Shown here piece by piece: positions 54,284 through 63,389 of a DNA stretch of 64,000 bases. The notes below the pieces were generated by a model. The model did not search any database, had not been told where the DNA came from, and saw nothing but the letters and a program-made list of their open reading frames with translations. Each line of letters opens with the position of its first letter. The stretch's first letter is position 1. This stretch comes from Pedobacter sp. MC2016-05 (lineage in GTDB: Bacteria > Bacteroidota > Bacteroidia > Sphingobacteriales > Sphingobacteriaceae). The DNA lies in the NCBI RefSeq assembly GCF_026239735.1, contig NZ_JAPIVT010000011.1, positions 62,001-126,000 on the forward strand, given 5' to 3'. The position numbers and the translations under genes were made by a program.

Positions 54284-54991
54284 TCAAGCTGTAAGTTTTC
54301 TAAAAATAGCTTCTAATGAGCTATTATTATTTGAGTTTTTGATTCCTTCGAGTGAATCGTTAGCTACAATCATACCTTTATTAATGATAATGATATCATC
54401 GCAAATGGCCTCAACTTCCTGCATGATGTGCGTAGAGATAATTACGGTTTTGTTCTTTCCAAGCGCTTTGATCAGTGCTCTGATCTCTACCAATTGATTT
54501 GGATCTAAGCCAGACGTAGGTTCATCCAGGATTAAAACATCAGGATTGTGAATGATCGCCTGAGCCAAACCAACTCTCTGGCGATAACCTTTAGATAACA
54601 TGCCTATTTTCTTATGCTGCTCAGGTGTTAAGCCAACCATTTTAATTACATCATCAATACGGTGAGCTAAATTTTTCATTTCATAGGTTTGGCCTACAAA
54701 ATTCAAAAATTCCCTGATGTACATGTCTGTGTAAAGCGGTGTGTTTTCTGGCAGGTAGCCAATATGCTTTTTTGCTTCAATGGCTTCTGTTAAAATATTT
54801 CTGCCTGCAATTTCAGCGTGGCCCGAGGTAGGTTCTAGATAACCGGTAAGCATGCGCATCGTAGTCGATTTCCCTGCACCATTCGGCCCCAGGAAACCTA
54901 AAATCCGTCCTGGTTTGGCTTCAAAACTAATCGCATCTACTGCCTTCTGTTTATGATAATGTTTGGACAGATTTTTTACTAAAATACTCAT
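54284..54991 (-). CDS. gldA: GldA ABC transporter ATPase, unusually short
   Basis: A 235-residue ATPase with Walker A GPNGAGKST, Q-loop region GYLPENTPLYTDMYIREFL, signature LSKGYRQRVGLAQ, Walker B VLILDEPTSGLDPNQ and switch His STHIMQE all intact. Flavobacterium GldA is close to 300 residues; here the region after ANDSLEGIK jumps via an Asn/Ser stretch (NSNNNSS) straight to the terminal SLEAIFRKLT segment. About 60 residues of the accessory region appear missing in frame. It should still bind and hydrolyse ATP. Outer-membrane pseudogene downstream is co-transcribed. Confidence 0.9.
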   Translation of the reverse strand: MSILVKNLSKHYHKQKAVDAISFEAKPGRILGFLGPNGAGKSTTMRMLTGYLEPTSGHAEIAGRNILTEAIEAKKHIGYLPENTPLYTDMYIREFLNFVGQTYEMKNLAHRIDDVIKMVGLTPEQHKKIGMLSKGYRQRVGLAQAIIHNPDVLILDEPTSGLDPNQLVEIRALIKALGKNKTVIISTHIMQEVEAICDDIIIINKGMIVANDSLEGIKNSNNNSSLEAIFRKLTA

Positions 54992-55034
54992 CGTGTTATT
55001 TTTAACCTTGTGTTTTTTACGCTGGATGTTTCGG

Positions 55035-55955
55035 TTAGTTAATATTGGCTGAACTCAGCTTCTTATTATACCGAAATTTATCCAATTGTTCGGCAGCTTG
55101 GGCAATGTTATCCGATGACAAAATATCTGCTCCATTATTGACCAAATGATAGTAAACATTTTTGGCAGGATTGGCAATAGAGCTTTTATCGATGTTACCC
55201 ATTGTACCCAAAATGGTTGTAATTCCTTTTTCATGCAGATAACTATACAGTTCTTTATCTGGCGCACTTACACCCACAAAAGCTACAATTCTGTTATTTG
55301 GGATACCCAAACTGTTTAATCGTTTCAGTTCAGATTTTTTTTGCACCGATGCAGAGATCATTAAATCAGGAGCCAATTGATGGACTTTCTGTGCCTGATT
55401 TGCTGTATAAGTTATGATGATTGAGTTGCTTTCAACTTTATACTGCTTTACTTTCTCAATTACCTTGGCATAACTCACTCCACGTTTTAAATCGATGGTG
55501 AGCAAAACCTTGCCTTTGCTCCAGCTCAATACGCTATCCAAAGTTTGAATTTTGAAACTGGTTTCTTTTCCATCGCCATCTTTCAGGTTCAAAGCTTGGA
55601 GTTCTTCGTAAGTGTAATTTCCAATAGCCCCTTTACCTGTCGAAGTTCTATCCAGTTTATCATCATGCATAATCACCATTACCGAATCTTTGCTATATGC
55701 AATATCAAATTCGATCACCATCGGGTTATACGTGGTGGCGTTTTCGAAAGTTTCAATACAATTTTCAGGGAATCCAGGCATTGGTCCGCCTCGGTGAGCG
55801 CTAATTAATGGATAGTGTTTCTCGGGCGACCATTTTAAGAACTGATATAATTCTTCGGTTTTATTGAATTTAATATAATGATGAACTTTTTCTTCTTGTT
55901 TGCAAGCAGTAAAAACTGAGATTGCAGCAAAGAAAAGTAGATAGTGAAATTTCAT
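55035..55955 (-). CDS. Glycerophosphodiester phosphodiesterase family lipoprotein
   Basis: A 306-residue exported GDPD enzyme with a likely lipobox TACK (Cys about residue 18). The GDPD signature ISAHRGGPMPGFPENCIETFE holds the catalytic His and Glu, with the paired acid FDIAYSKD and the second His VMIMHDDKLDRTSTG-type segment (VMVIMHDDKLDR). The family hydrolyses glycerophosphodiesters to glycerol-3-phosphate; lipoprotein members act outside. It precedes gldA on the same strand. A -7 box ends 4 nt before its ATG. Confidence 0.9.
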   Translation of the reverse strand: MKFHYLLFFAAISVFTACKQEEKVHHYIKFNKTEELYQFLKWSPEKHYPLISAHRGGPMPGFPENCIETFENATTYNPMVIEFDIAYSKDSVMVIMHDDKLDRTSTGKGAIGNYTYEELQALNLKDGDGKETSFKIQTLDSVLSWSKGKVLLTIDLKRGVSYAKVIEKVKQYKVESNSIIITYTANQAQKVHQLAPDLMISASVQKKSELKRLNSLGIPNNRIVAFVGVSAPDKELYSYLHEKGITTILGTMGNIDKSSIANPAKNVYYHLVNNGADILSSDNIAQAAEQLDKFRYNKKLSSANIN

Positions 55956-55959
55956 GTTT

Positions 55960-55967
55960 CAAAAATA
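55960..55967 (-). promoter_or_regulatory. -7 box (TAnnTTTG) for the GDPD gene
   Basis: Minus-strand TATTTTTG ending 4 nt before the ATG at 55955; transcription would start at or inside the start codon. Confidence 0.5.
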
Positions 55968-56040
55968 GGAAAAAATGGATGATGTAAAATGGAATTCTTG
56001 GCGTTGTGCATTTTAAACGTGAATAAATTCGCAACTTTAG

Positions 56041-56155
56041 CCACCTTAAAACCGATTGCAGCGAACACGTAGTGCAACGAAGTAAAGCGAGCGGGACTGA
56101 AATAAACCGATAAGCACTGCATTTGCTTTTCCCCTAAATCGGCTAATCATTCCCG
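56041..56155. repeat. Intergenic 'GCGGGACTG' type repeat
   Basis: This 115-bp stretch (GCAGCGAACACGTAGTGCAACG ... GCGGGACTG ... TTCCCGCTC, quoted in short pieces) resembles the block at 63390-63600 in layout: a Gly/Pro-like GC-rich core with CCCG/CGGG dyads in an otherwise AT-rich gap. It lies between the GDPD and glyS genes. Related blocks are familiar from Sphingobacteriaceae intergenic DNA. Confidence 0.4.
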
Positions 56156-56201
56156 CTCAAAAACCTTCAACCTTATACCTTTAAACCCTCCACCTTTTTA
56201 T

Positions 56202-56209
56202 TATCTTTG
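56202..56209 (+). promoter_or_regulatory. -7 box (TAnnTTTG) for glyS
   Basis: TATCTTTG ending 8 nt before the ATG at 56218. Confidence 0.6.
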
Positions 56210-56217
56210 CCTGCATT

Positions 56218-57861
56218 ATGGCTCAAAAGAATAACGACGAACAATTTAAAAATGTAATATCACACGCTAAAGAATACGGTTTCGTGTTCCAAAGCAGCGA
56301 AATATATGATGGCTTAAGTGCCGTTTACGACTACGGCCAATTGGGTGCCGAGTTGAAAAACAACATTAAAACGTACTGGTGGAAAGCCATGGTTCAAATG
56401 CATGAAAATATTGTGGGCATTGATTCTGCGATTTTTATGCACCCGAAAGTTTGGAAAGCAAGCGGACACGTTGATGGCTTTAACGACCCGATGATTGACA
56501 ACAAGGATTCTAAAAAACGTTACCGTGCCGACCAATTGCTAGAAAATAAAATTGATGAACTATATGCTGAACTTGCCAATTTCAGTGCTGAAAACAAAGT
56601 TAAATTTGAAGAATTTCAGCAAGAGATTTTAAATTTAAGCGATGAAGGCCAAGCAAGCTGGGTTCCGAGTTTTAAAGATGAGGAAGGAATTTTAGACAAC
56701 ACAAAATATCCTTTTGTTGATGAAGCAAGCTGGAGATTTGTAAAAAAAGGCTTAGCCCTTGAGGTAGAAATGAACCTTGCCCTTAAAGCTGAGAATTTAA
56801 CACAGCTGAAAGATTTAATTGTTGATTACAAGGTAATCTGCCCTATTTCAAAAACATCTAACTGGACAGATGTTCGCCAATTTAACCTGATGTTTAGCAC
56901 TCAGTTTGGAGCTATGGCAGAAGGTAGTGATGAAGTTTATCTTCGACCAGAGACTGCCCAGGGTATTTTCGTGAATTTTTTGAACGTTCAAAAATCTGGA
57001 AGAATGAAAATTCCGTTCGGTATTGCACAAATTGGAAAAGCTTTTAGAAATGAGGTAATTGCTCGTCAGTTTATTATGCGCATGCGAGAGTTTGAACAAA
57101 TGGAAATGCAATTCTTTGTTCGTCCGGGAGAAGACAAAAAATGGTTTGAGTACTGGAAAGAAGCTCGTTTAAAATGGCACAAAGCTTTGGGAACTTCATC
57201 AGAAAAATACCGCTACCACGACCACGTTAAATTAGCGCACTACGCAAATGCGGCAACTGATATTGAGTTTGAATTCCCATTCGGATTTAAAGAAGTCGAA
57301 GGTATTCACAGCAGAACCGATTTCGATTTAACGCAACACCAGGAGTTTTCTGGCAAGAAAATGCAGTATTTCGACAACGATTTAAATGAAGATGGCAAAC
57401 CTTACGGAAATTATGTTCCTTATGTAATCGAAACATCTATCGGTTTAGACCGTATGTTCCTACTAACGATGATTAATGCTTTCGAAGAGCAAGATTTAAG
57501 CACTGAAGAAAAACAAGATAGCCGTACGTTATTACGCTTACACCCTGCTTTGGCACCTTACAAAGTGGCTATTTTCCCATTAACTAAAAAAGATGGTTTA
57601 CCAGAAAAGGCTCGTGAAATTATGGATACTTTGAAATTTGATTTCAACTGTATTTATGAAGAAAAAGATGCTATTGGAAAGCGCTACCGCCGTCAGGATG
57701 CTGTTGGTACGCCATTTTGTATTACAGTTGATCACCAAAGTTTAGAAGATAATACCGTTACCATTCGCCACCGCGATAGCATGGACCAGGAACGTGTTGC
57801 AATTGCAGAACTAGCGGACATTGTGGGCAAAGCGGTAAGCTGGAGAACGCTTTTGGCATAA
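56218..57861 (+). CDS. glyS: Glycyl-tRNA synthetase (single-subunit type)
   Basis: A 547-residue class II synthetase of the homodimeric, eukaryote-like type. Motif 2 appears as FRNEVIARQFIMRMREFEQME, the tRNA- and glycine-pocket segments as LRPETAQGIFVNF, motif 3 as ETSIGLDRMFL, and the anticodon-binding domain starts at LAPYKVAIFPLTKKDG. An insertion of about 100 residues (about 100-205, rich in Glu and Lys) separates the first segments, as in other members. It makes Gly-tRNA(Gly) and is essential. Single gene with a terminator downstream. Confidence 0.95.
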   Translation: MAQKNNDEQFKNVISHAKEYGFVFQSSEIYDGLSAVYDYGQLGAELKNNIKTYWWKAMVQMHENIVGIDSAIFMHPKVWKASGHVDGFNDPMIDNKDSKKRYRADQLLENKIDELYAELANFSAENKVKFEEFQQEILNLSDEGQASWVPSFKDEEGILDNTKYPFVDEASWRFVKKGLALEVEMNLALKAENLTQLKDLIVDYKVICPISKTSNWTDVRQFNLMFSTQFGAMAEGSDEVYLRPETAQGIFVNFLNVQKSGRMKIPFGIAQIGKAFRNEVIARQFIMRMREFEQMEMQFFVRPGEDKKWFEYWKEARLKWHKALGTSSEKYRYHDHVKLAHYANAATDIEFEFPFGFKEVEGIHSRTDFDLTQHQEFSGKKMQYFDNDLNEDGKPYGNYVPYVIETSIGLDRMFLLTMINAFEEQDLSTEEKQDSRTLLRLHPALAPYKVAIFPLTKKDGLPEKAREIMDTLKFDFNCIYEEKDAIGKRYRRQDAVGTPFCITVDHQSLEDNTVTIRHRDSMDQERVAIAELADIVGKAVSWRTLLA

Positions 57862-57927
57862 TAGACTCTACATGCGCTAAAGCAATTCTTTGGCTTTGAA
57901 TTTAGCGCAGCATCACATCACATACTT

Positions 57928-57958
57928 AGTCGCAGGTTTAAAAGCTTGCGACTTTTTT
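57928..57958 (+). terminator. Terminator of glyS
   Basis: Arms 57928-57934 and 57947-57953 (7 bp perfect) followed by six T. A separate perfect 8-bp dyad GCGCTAAA/TTTAGCGC lies just before it (57874-57881 and 57901-57908). Confidence 0.75.
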
Positions 57959-58018
57959 GTTCTAAATACTGGAAAATATTATATTTACGAATAACTAAAC
58001 TAACTAAGCGCTCTCTTT

Positions 58019-61000
58019 ATGTATAAAAGGATAATTCCCCTTTTTATTTTATTGCTTCTTTTTCTTAAAGCTAATGCGGAAACATTTACCGTTATAAATA
58101 ATAACGATAACGGTGTTGGTAGCTTTCGCGAAGCACTATCAAAAGCTATGGCCAATGGTAATGGGGAGATTGATTATGTCTATTTTAATATCCCTAATCT
58201 TAGTGCTGGTGACCGCACAATTCAACTTCTGACAGAATTACCAGAAATTACTTCAGATCTTGTTATAGATGCGAGTACACAGCCAGGAGCAGATGTATCT
58301 GCAAATGGTGCCAAGATCATTTTTGATGGCACTAATTTTAAATTCGTTTCCTCTTCAATTCAAGCATTTTTAAAAATATCGAAAGTAAATACCTTCGAAA
58401 TATATGGCATGGTCGCAAGAAACTTTTTTCAGATTTTTCCAAATGGTTCTTCAGCAATTAGTGCTTTATATTTTAAAGGACAAGTAAATAATGTAAAAAT
58501 TGGAGCAGTTGGCAAAGGAAATGTAATTTACAACATGCTTGGTATAGGCGGTAACTTCAACGATCCAGGCATTGGATCATCCTTACCCAATTTTATTTTA
58601 AAAAACACTTACCTCGGGGTACATGAAGATGGGATTATTATCGCTGATAAATATGTTTGCACAAGCCAGATTTATCGATTATCAAAAATTGTAATTGGTG
58701 GCGATACAAAAGCTGAAGGAAATATTATATATGGTGATTTTAGTAGTTTTGTTGCATTACCTGGTACATTATTGACAGTACCATTCAACTTAGAAATTAA
58801 GAACAATATTTTTTACGCAAATAAAAATGAGGAAAGGCCAGGTATAATAGGCAATAGCAGGAATAGTGCTATTGGGTTTTCTATTGATGCTAACTTCAAT
58901 CATCCATCAACATCCTCGATTATAGTTTCTGATAATGTGTTTGGTATTGGTTTATCACTAGGTGGATTTGATAATGCTAATATCTTAATAACAAGAAATA
59001 GTTTTGGGATATCGAAAGATAAAAACAAACCTTTACCGATTTTTACTCAGGCACTAACACTTAATAATATCAATGGTAGAGTACTAGTTGGTGGCCAACT
59101 AACGGAAGATGGAAATGTTTTTTCAAACACCAATAACTATAAAAATTATGAATGGTTATTTCCGGGTGCAGTTTGGTCGCAAAAAAGTTCTAATGTCGAA
59201 TTATCCCATAATTCTTTTTTTTGTAACCCTAGAATGCCTTATCTGATTGCAGATACAGGGCCTAATGCGAAGCCCTTGGACGTATTTTTAGATAATGTTA
59301 CTTCAAATTCAGTGAGTGGACGATCGAAACCTGGAGCCAGAATTGAATTGTTTTATTCGGATCCTGAATGTACAAACTGCCAGCCAAAAAGATTTTTTGC
59401 TACGGTAATTACTGATGCAAGCGGCAACTGGTTATACAATGGAACCTTTGAAAATGGTTATGCCATTCTTGCTGGAGCAACACTTAACAATATTTCATCA
59501 GAATTTTCTGATCCGAGAATTTATCTGACGAACACTGGCCAAACATTCAAAATTACCAATCAAACCTGTGATGCTCCAAATGGAAAAATTGAAGGGGTGA
59601 ATTTAGTGAATGTAAATCATGTGGAATGGCTCGATGAAGATGGAAAAGTTGTTGGCACTAACAAAGATTTAGTTAACGTTAAAGCTGGAAATTACAGGCT
59701 AAAAGCTTATCAATTTGGATGTATTTTATACTCTGATTGGGCCACTATCGGCAATAATATTCCGCAACTAAGTGCTCCTGCAATACCAACTATAATTCAT
59801 CCGGCCTGCGGCGGCCCTGGTACAATTCTAAATTTGTATCCAAATTATTATAAAGAATATTATTGGCTTGATCAATCCGGTAGAATTGTTAGCCGCGATA
59901 GAGAATTAAAAGGCGCTCCGGCGGGAAGTTATTCCTTAAGGTTGGTAGGATTAAGCGATTGTGTAAAAGATTTCGGCCCTTATGTATTAAAAAATACTTC
60001 CGGTCCTAGTTTAGATTTTAGTAATGTGAAGCAAACTAACACATCTTGCTCTTCCAAAACGGGAAGTATTACAGGAATAGCTACAACAGGTATGGGTACT
60101 ATAACCTATAAATGGATTAATGAAAAAAATGCAATCGTAGGTACCAACATCGACTTAATAAATGTTGGTGCTGGCACATATAAACTGGAGGTAAGGGATC
60201 AGAGTTCTTGTGGTGCCATCGTTTCCGAAAATTATTCCATTGTAGAAATTGGTGAGATAACAATGGATGAATCTTTGGCAAAATCTAACCCAACATTATG
60301 TAGCGTAAATAGTGGTTCTGTAAAAGGAGTATCAATCAATGGCTTAGCAAATTACACCTGGACAGATGTGAGTGGAAAAGTTATCTCCAGAAACTTAGAT
60401 TTAGAAAATGTTGGCGCAGGACAATACAAACTAACTGCAACTTCTCCAACAGGTTGTATTGCCATTAGCAAGACTTATTCAATAACTGGTCCTGAACCAA
60501 CGATATACCCAGCTTATAATGTTTACACCGCTGATGCTAGCTGTGATTTAAAAAACGGAAATGCAACAATTTCCTCTTCTGGATTGCCAATGCCGGCAAA
60601 TATCAAATGGACGAATGAATCTAATACTATAATCAGTAATACAGCAGTAGCTAATAACTTGGAAGCTGGCATCTATAAAATTTATTTCATTAATGATAGT
60701 GGTTGCGAAACATTATATAAGACAATAAGAATAAATCAAATTCCAATAATGGAGCTTAATGAAAATGCTGTTTCAATTTCGTCAGATAATTGTGGGCAAG
60801 GACAAGGTTCAATCACTAACTTAAACCTTTCTGGAGGAATACCACCCTATGCTTTTTCATGGACGGATGTTACAAATAAAATTATAAGCACAAATGGATC
60901 CGCTATCAATTTAACATCTGGCGTTTATTACGTTAACATTAAAGATCAGTTAAACTGCCAAACCTTAACCAAGCGTTTTACAGTAAATAACGAGACACAA

Positions 61001-61516
61001 TTTTTAACTGCGCCAAATGTAGAGCCTATTAGTATTTGTGCGGCCTCAACTGTTAATATTGTGGTAACAAACAAAGAAAACAAGGGTATTTACAAACTAT
61101 ATAGTGCTATCGAAAACCATAAGCCAATGGCCATTAGCAACAATGGCTTATTTAAAACCGAAGTGAGTGGTAGCTCGACCCTTTTTGTTTCTTATGCTGT
61201 TGGTGAATGTGAAAGTACTAAAACAGCGATTATTGTAGAAACTAACGGAACAGAATTGATAATACCTAAATCTTTCTCTCCTAACGGAGATGGCATCAAT
61301 GATATTTGGTCAATTAAAAATATTTACAAATACCCATTTGCTATTACTAGAATTTACAACCGGATGGGAGCAAAAGTCTTTGAATATATTGGGGAAAATC
61401 TATCGTTTGATGGTACATATAAAGGAACGTTATTGCCTTCAGGAGTTTATTATTACACTGTCCTCTTATCAGATAATTGTAACCAAATTTCAGGAAGCCT
61501 GACAATTTTGTACTAA
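58019..61516 (+). CDS. T9SS type B sorted surface protein with SprB-like repeats
   Basis: A 1165-residue exported protein. A signal peptide (about 1-20, ending KANA) is followed by a right-handed beta-helix region (about 22-420) with the family entry FTVINNNDNGVGSFREALSKA. A segment of Ig-like repeats (about 425-515) leads to six tandem units of about 75 residues (about 516-985), each with a Cys, a W-x-(D/N) and a G-x-Y...C ending (for example YTWTDVSGKVISRNLDLENVG and GAGQYKLTATSPTGC). The C-terminus (about 1085-1165: IPKSFSPNGDGINDIWSI ... LPSGVYYYTVLLSDNC) is the type B sorting domain. It is probably exported by the type IX system and displayed as an adhesin. Confidence 0.92.
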   Translation: MYKRIIPLFILLLLFLKANAETFTVINNNDNGVGSFREALSKAMANGNGEIDYVYFNIPNLSAGDRTIQLLTELPEITSDLVIDASTQPGADVSANGAKIIFDGTNFKFVSSSIQAFLKISKVNTFEIYGMVARNFFQIFPNGSSAISALYFKGQVNNVKIGAVGKGNVIYNMLGIGGNFNDPGIGSSLPNFILKNTYLGVHEDGIIIADKYVCTSQIYRLSKIVIGGDTKAEGNIIYGDFSSFVALPGTLLTVPFNLEIKNNIFYANKNEERPGIIGNSRNSAIGFSIDANFNHPSTSSIIVSDNVFGIGLSLGGFDNANILITRNSFGISKDKNKPLPIFTQALTLNNINGRVLVGGQLTEDGNVFSNTNNYKNYEWLFPGAVWSQKSSNVELSHNSFFCNPRMPYLIADTGPNAKPLDVFLDNVTSNSVSGRSKPGARIELFYSDPECTNCQPKRFFATVITDASGNWLYNGTFENGYAILAGATLNNISSEFSDPRIYLTNTGQTFKITNQTCDAPNGKIEGVNLVNVNHVEWLDEDGKVVGTNKDLVNVKAGNYRLKAYQFGCILYSDWATIGNNIPQLSAPAIPTIIHPACGGPGTILNLYPNYYKEYYWLDQSGRIVSRDRELKGAPAGSYSLRLVGLSDCVKDFGPYVLKNTSGPSLDFSNVKQTNTSCSSKTGSITGIATTGMGTITYKWINEKNAIVGTNIDLINVGAGTYKLEVRDQSSCGAIVSENYSIVEIGEITMDESLAKSNPTLCSVNSGSVKGVSINGLANYTWTDVSGKVISRNLDLENVGAGQYKLTATSPTGCIAISKTYSITGPEPTIYPAYNVYTADASCDLKNGNATISSSGLPMPANIKWTNESNTIISNTAVANNLEAGIYKIYFINDSGCETLYKTIRINQIPIMELNENAVSISSDNCGQGQGSITNLNLSGGIPPYAFSWTDVTNKIISTNGSAINLTSGVYYVNIKDQLNCQTLTKRFTVNNETQFLTAPNVEPISICAASTVNIVVTNKENKGIYKLYSAIENHKPMAISNNGLFKTEVSGSSTLFVSYAVGECESTKTAIIVETNGTELIIPKSFSPNGDGINDIWSIKNIYKYPFAITRIYNRMGAKVFEYIGENLSFDGTYKGTLLPSGVYYYTVLLSDNCNQISGSLTILY

Positions 61517-61587
61517 CTCAAAAATCGATTGACTCCTACTTAAACTTATTGTTAGCATATTTACAATATATTTTTAGAGGAAATTTT

Positions 61588-61821
61588 GAATGTAATAGAA
61601 TCAGGTCTAAGATTCTCGCTCCTGAAACTATTTAAACCGATTTCAGTAGTGGAGTAGTTCTTGATAAAGAACAAATGAATGCTGGCAATGCGTCTCAAAC
61701 TGCTTTAGGCAGCGTCGGGTTACCAGACGATGTTGGCGGCGTAGTTGCATTTTTATGTACCGGAGAAGCCAGATGGATCAATGCACAACGGATTGAAACA
61801 TCAGGTGGATGTTTTTTATAG
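61588..61821 (+). pseudogene. C-terminal relic of a short-chain dehydrogenase
   Basis: Reading from 61588 gives NRIRSKILAPETI, then a stop at 61633-61635, then TDFSSGVVLDKEQMNAGNAS and LGSVGLPDDVGGVVAFLCTG ending SGGCFL. This matches the C-terminal third of classical SDR proteins (the IRVNTLAPG...T(D)F and P-D-D-V-A-G-V-V-A-F-L segments). The N-terminal NAD(P)-binding and catalytic parts are missing. It sits in the 450-bp gap between the T9SS protein and the CAP protein. Confidence 0.75.
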
Positions 61822-61860
61822 AGATATGATTACCACAAATTAAATGAGCCGTGTATAGCA

Positions 61861-61895
61861 AAAAACCCTGAAAAACTATTTTCCTTAGGGTTTTT
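61861..61895 (+). terminator. Terminator after the SDR relic
   Basis: Perfect 9-bp arms at 61861-61869 and 61887-61895, giving an A run before and a T run after the stem; it can act in both directions. Confidence 0.7.
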
Positions 61896-61966
61896 GCGTG
61901 TATTTAAAAGTTTACTTGTTTAAAAATCTGATGTTTAAAAATAAATGATTTTTAACGGCGTTATTG

Positions 61967-62674
61967 ATGAATACCGTCCCTTTGATGAATAAACTATTTT
62001 TAGTCTTTTTATTTCTTATCGTTACCAGCAGTCAGGTAAAAGCGCAAACCTGGTCCGACGCCGAGTTCCAAAGAGCCAATACGGCGGCAAATGCTGTCTA
62101 CCTAACTAATGAAGAAAAAGATATTGTGATGTACATGAATTTAATCCGCATGGATGGAGAAAAATTCTATTATACTTTTCTGGATGATTACATCTATAAC
62201 TACAATGCTAAAGTTCGAAAATACCGCAACTATAATCAACTGCGTATCACAAAAGATAACCCTTACTACATCTCCCTGCTTAAACATTTACGTGGCGTCA
62301 AAAATTTGCCGATGTTTTATCCTGATGAGAAATTGAGTGCATTGAGTAAGAGCCATGCCTTAGATTTAAAAAAATACAACCTAAGTTCGCATGAAAGCAG
62401 TAATGGCAATTCATTCACAAAACGTCTTTCAAAGTTTTTTCCCAACCTTACCAAAAGCGAAAATATTGATTTTGGCTATTCAAAAAGCCTAGATATTGTT
62501 TGCCATTTGCTTCTGGATTGCGGGGTGCCCGAGTTAGGGCATCGATTTAACATTATCGATCAAAAAAACAAACTTAACACAGTTGGCATAAGCATTCAAG
62601 GCCACCCAACATACACCTGGTGTGCAGTGATTGATTTTGTTGCACAGCCCGCCTACCAAAACAACGCGAAATAA
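61967..62674 (+). CDS. Secreted CAP-domain (SCP-like) protein
   Basis: A 235-residue exported protein: signal peptide (about 1-28, ending KAQT) and a CAP/PR-1 domain with LIRMDGEKFYYTF, SHALDLKKYNLSSHE (His and Glu of the CAP cavity) and the late CGVPELGHRFNI plus AVIDFVAQP. Bacterial CAP proteins are little studied; calcium or lipid binding has been proposed. Start codons at 61967 and 61985 are both possible; the second gives a tidier signal peptide. It is isolated on the + strand. Confidence 0.85.
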   Translation: MNTVPLMNKLFLVFLFLIVTSSQVKAQTWSDAEFQRANTAANAVYLTNEEKDIVMYMNLIRMDGEKFYYTFLDDYIYNYNAKVRKYRNYNQLRITKDNPYYISLLKHLRGVKNLPMFYPDEKLSALSKSHALDLKKYNLSSHESSNGNSFTKRLSKFFPNLTKSENIDFGYSKSLDIVCHLLLDCGVPELGHRFNIIDQKNKLNTVGISIQGHPTYTWCAVIDFVAQPAYQNNAK

Positions 62675-62794
62675 ATACTGCCTTCTAAATTGTTTGTCTT
62701 AACTTATTCAAAGTGGCTTTCGCCAGCATCATTTTGCATTTTATTTAACAATTGTGCCAAATCTTTATATTTTTGGCGAACTTAATTTCAATAG

Positions 62795-63307
62795 ATGCGC
62801 AAGGCGATTTTAGCTTTTATAGATTTTTTTCATCCTCCATTTAAAAAATTCATTTCCATACACAATTTCAGGTATTTAGTTACGGGTGGCAGCACATTGG
62901 CATTAGGGATAGTTAGTTACTATTTTGCATATTTTTTTATTTTCAAAACCAAAGACGTACATTTTGGATCGATCGTTTTATTAAGGGAAACTGCATCGTT
63001 AATAGTGGATTATTGCGTAGCCATACCCACAAGTTTTTTATTAAATAAATACATCATCTTTACGCATAGCGAATTGAAAGGGCGGGTACAGCTTTTCCGT
63101 TTCCTGAATCTTCAGTTTATTAATATTTTAGCGAACTATGTTTTGCTCAAATTCTTAATCGAGCTTTTACGGGATTACCCTACACTTTCAATGCTTTCAA
63201 GAATAGTAGTTTCAATATTGATGGCACTGTTCAGCTATCTCTACCAACATTACTTTACCTTCAGCGTTAAAAAAATCGGGGATAAGAAAGTTGCCAAAAA
63301 GCACTAA
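62795..63307 (+). CDS. GtrA-family membrane protein
   Basis: A 170-residue protein with four transmembrane helices: FRYLVTGGSTLALGIVSYYF near residue 25-45, FLLNKYIIF, FINILANYVLLKFLIELL and IVVSILMALFSYLYQHYFTF. The GtrA fold is associated with flipping of polyprenyl-linked sugars. No glycosyltransferase is adjacent, so the substrate is unknown. The C-terminus is basic. Confidence 0.9.
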   Translation: MRKAILAFIDFFHPPFKKFISIHNFRYLVTGGSTLALGIVSYYFAYFFIFKTKDVHFGSIVLLRETASLIVDYCVAIPTSFLLNKYIIFTHSELKGRVQLFRFLNLQFINILANYVLLKFLIELLRDYPTLSMLSRIVVSILMALFSYLYQHYFTFSVKKIGDKKVAKKH

Positions 63308-63389
63308 TTTCTTTTTGAAAAGCAGGTTCAGCAGCAGTTAGGATAATCCGGCCCCGCCCTCATTTCAAGTCCGCTCCCGATAAAAAATC

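Noticed and set aside
54195..54497. 100-codon + strand frame across the gldA start of the outer-membrane pseudogene
   Set aside because: It is antisense to gldA, which has complete ATPase motifs.
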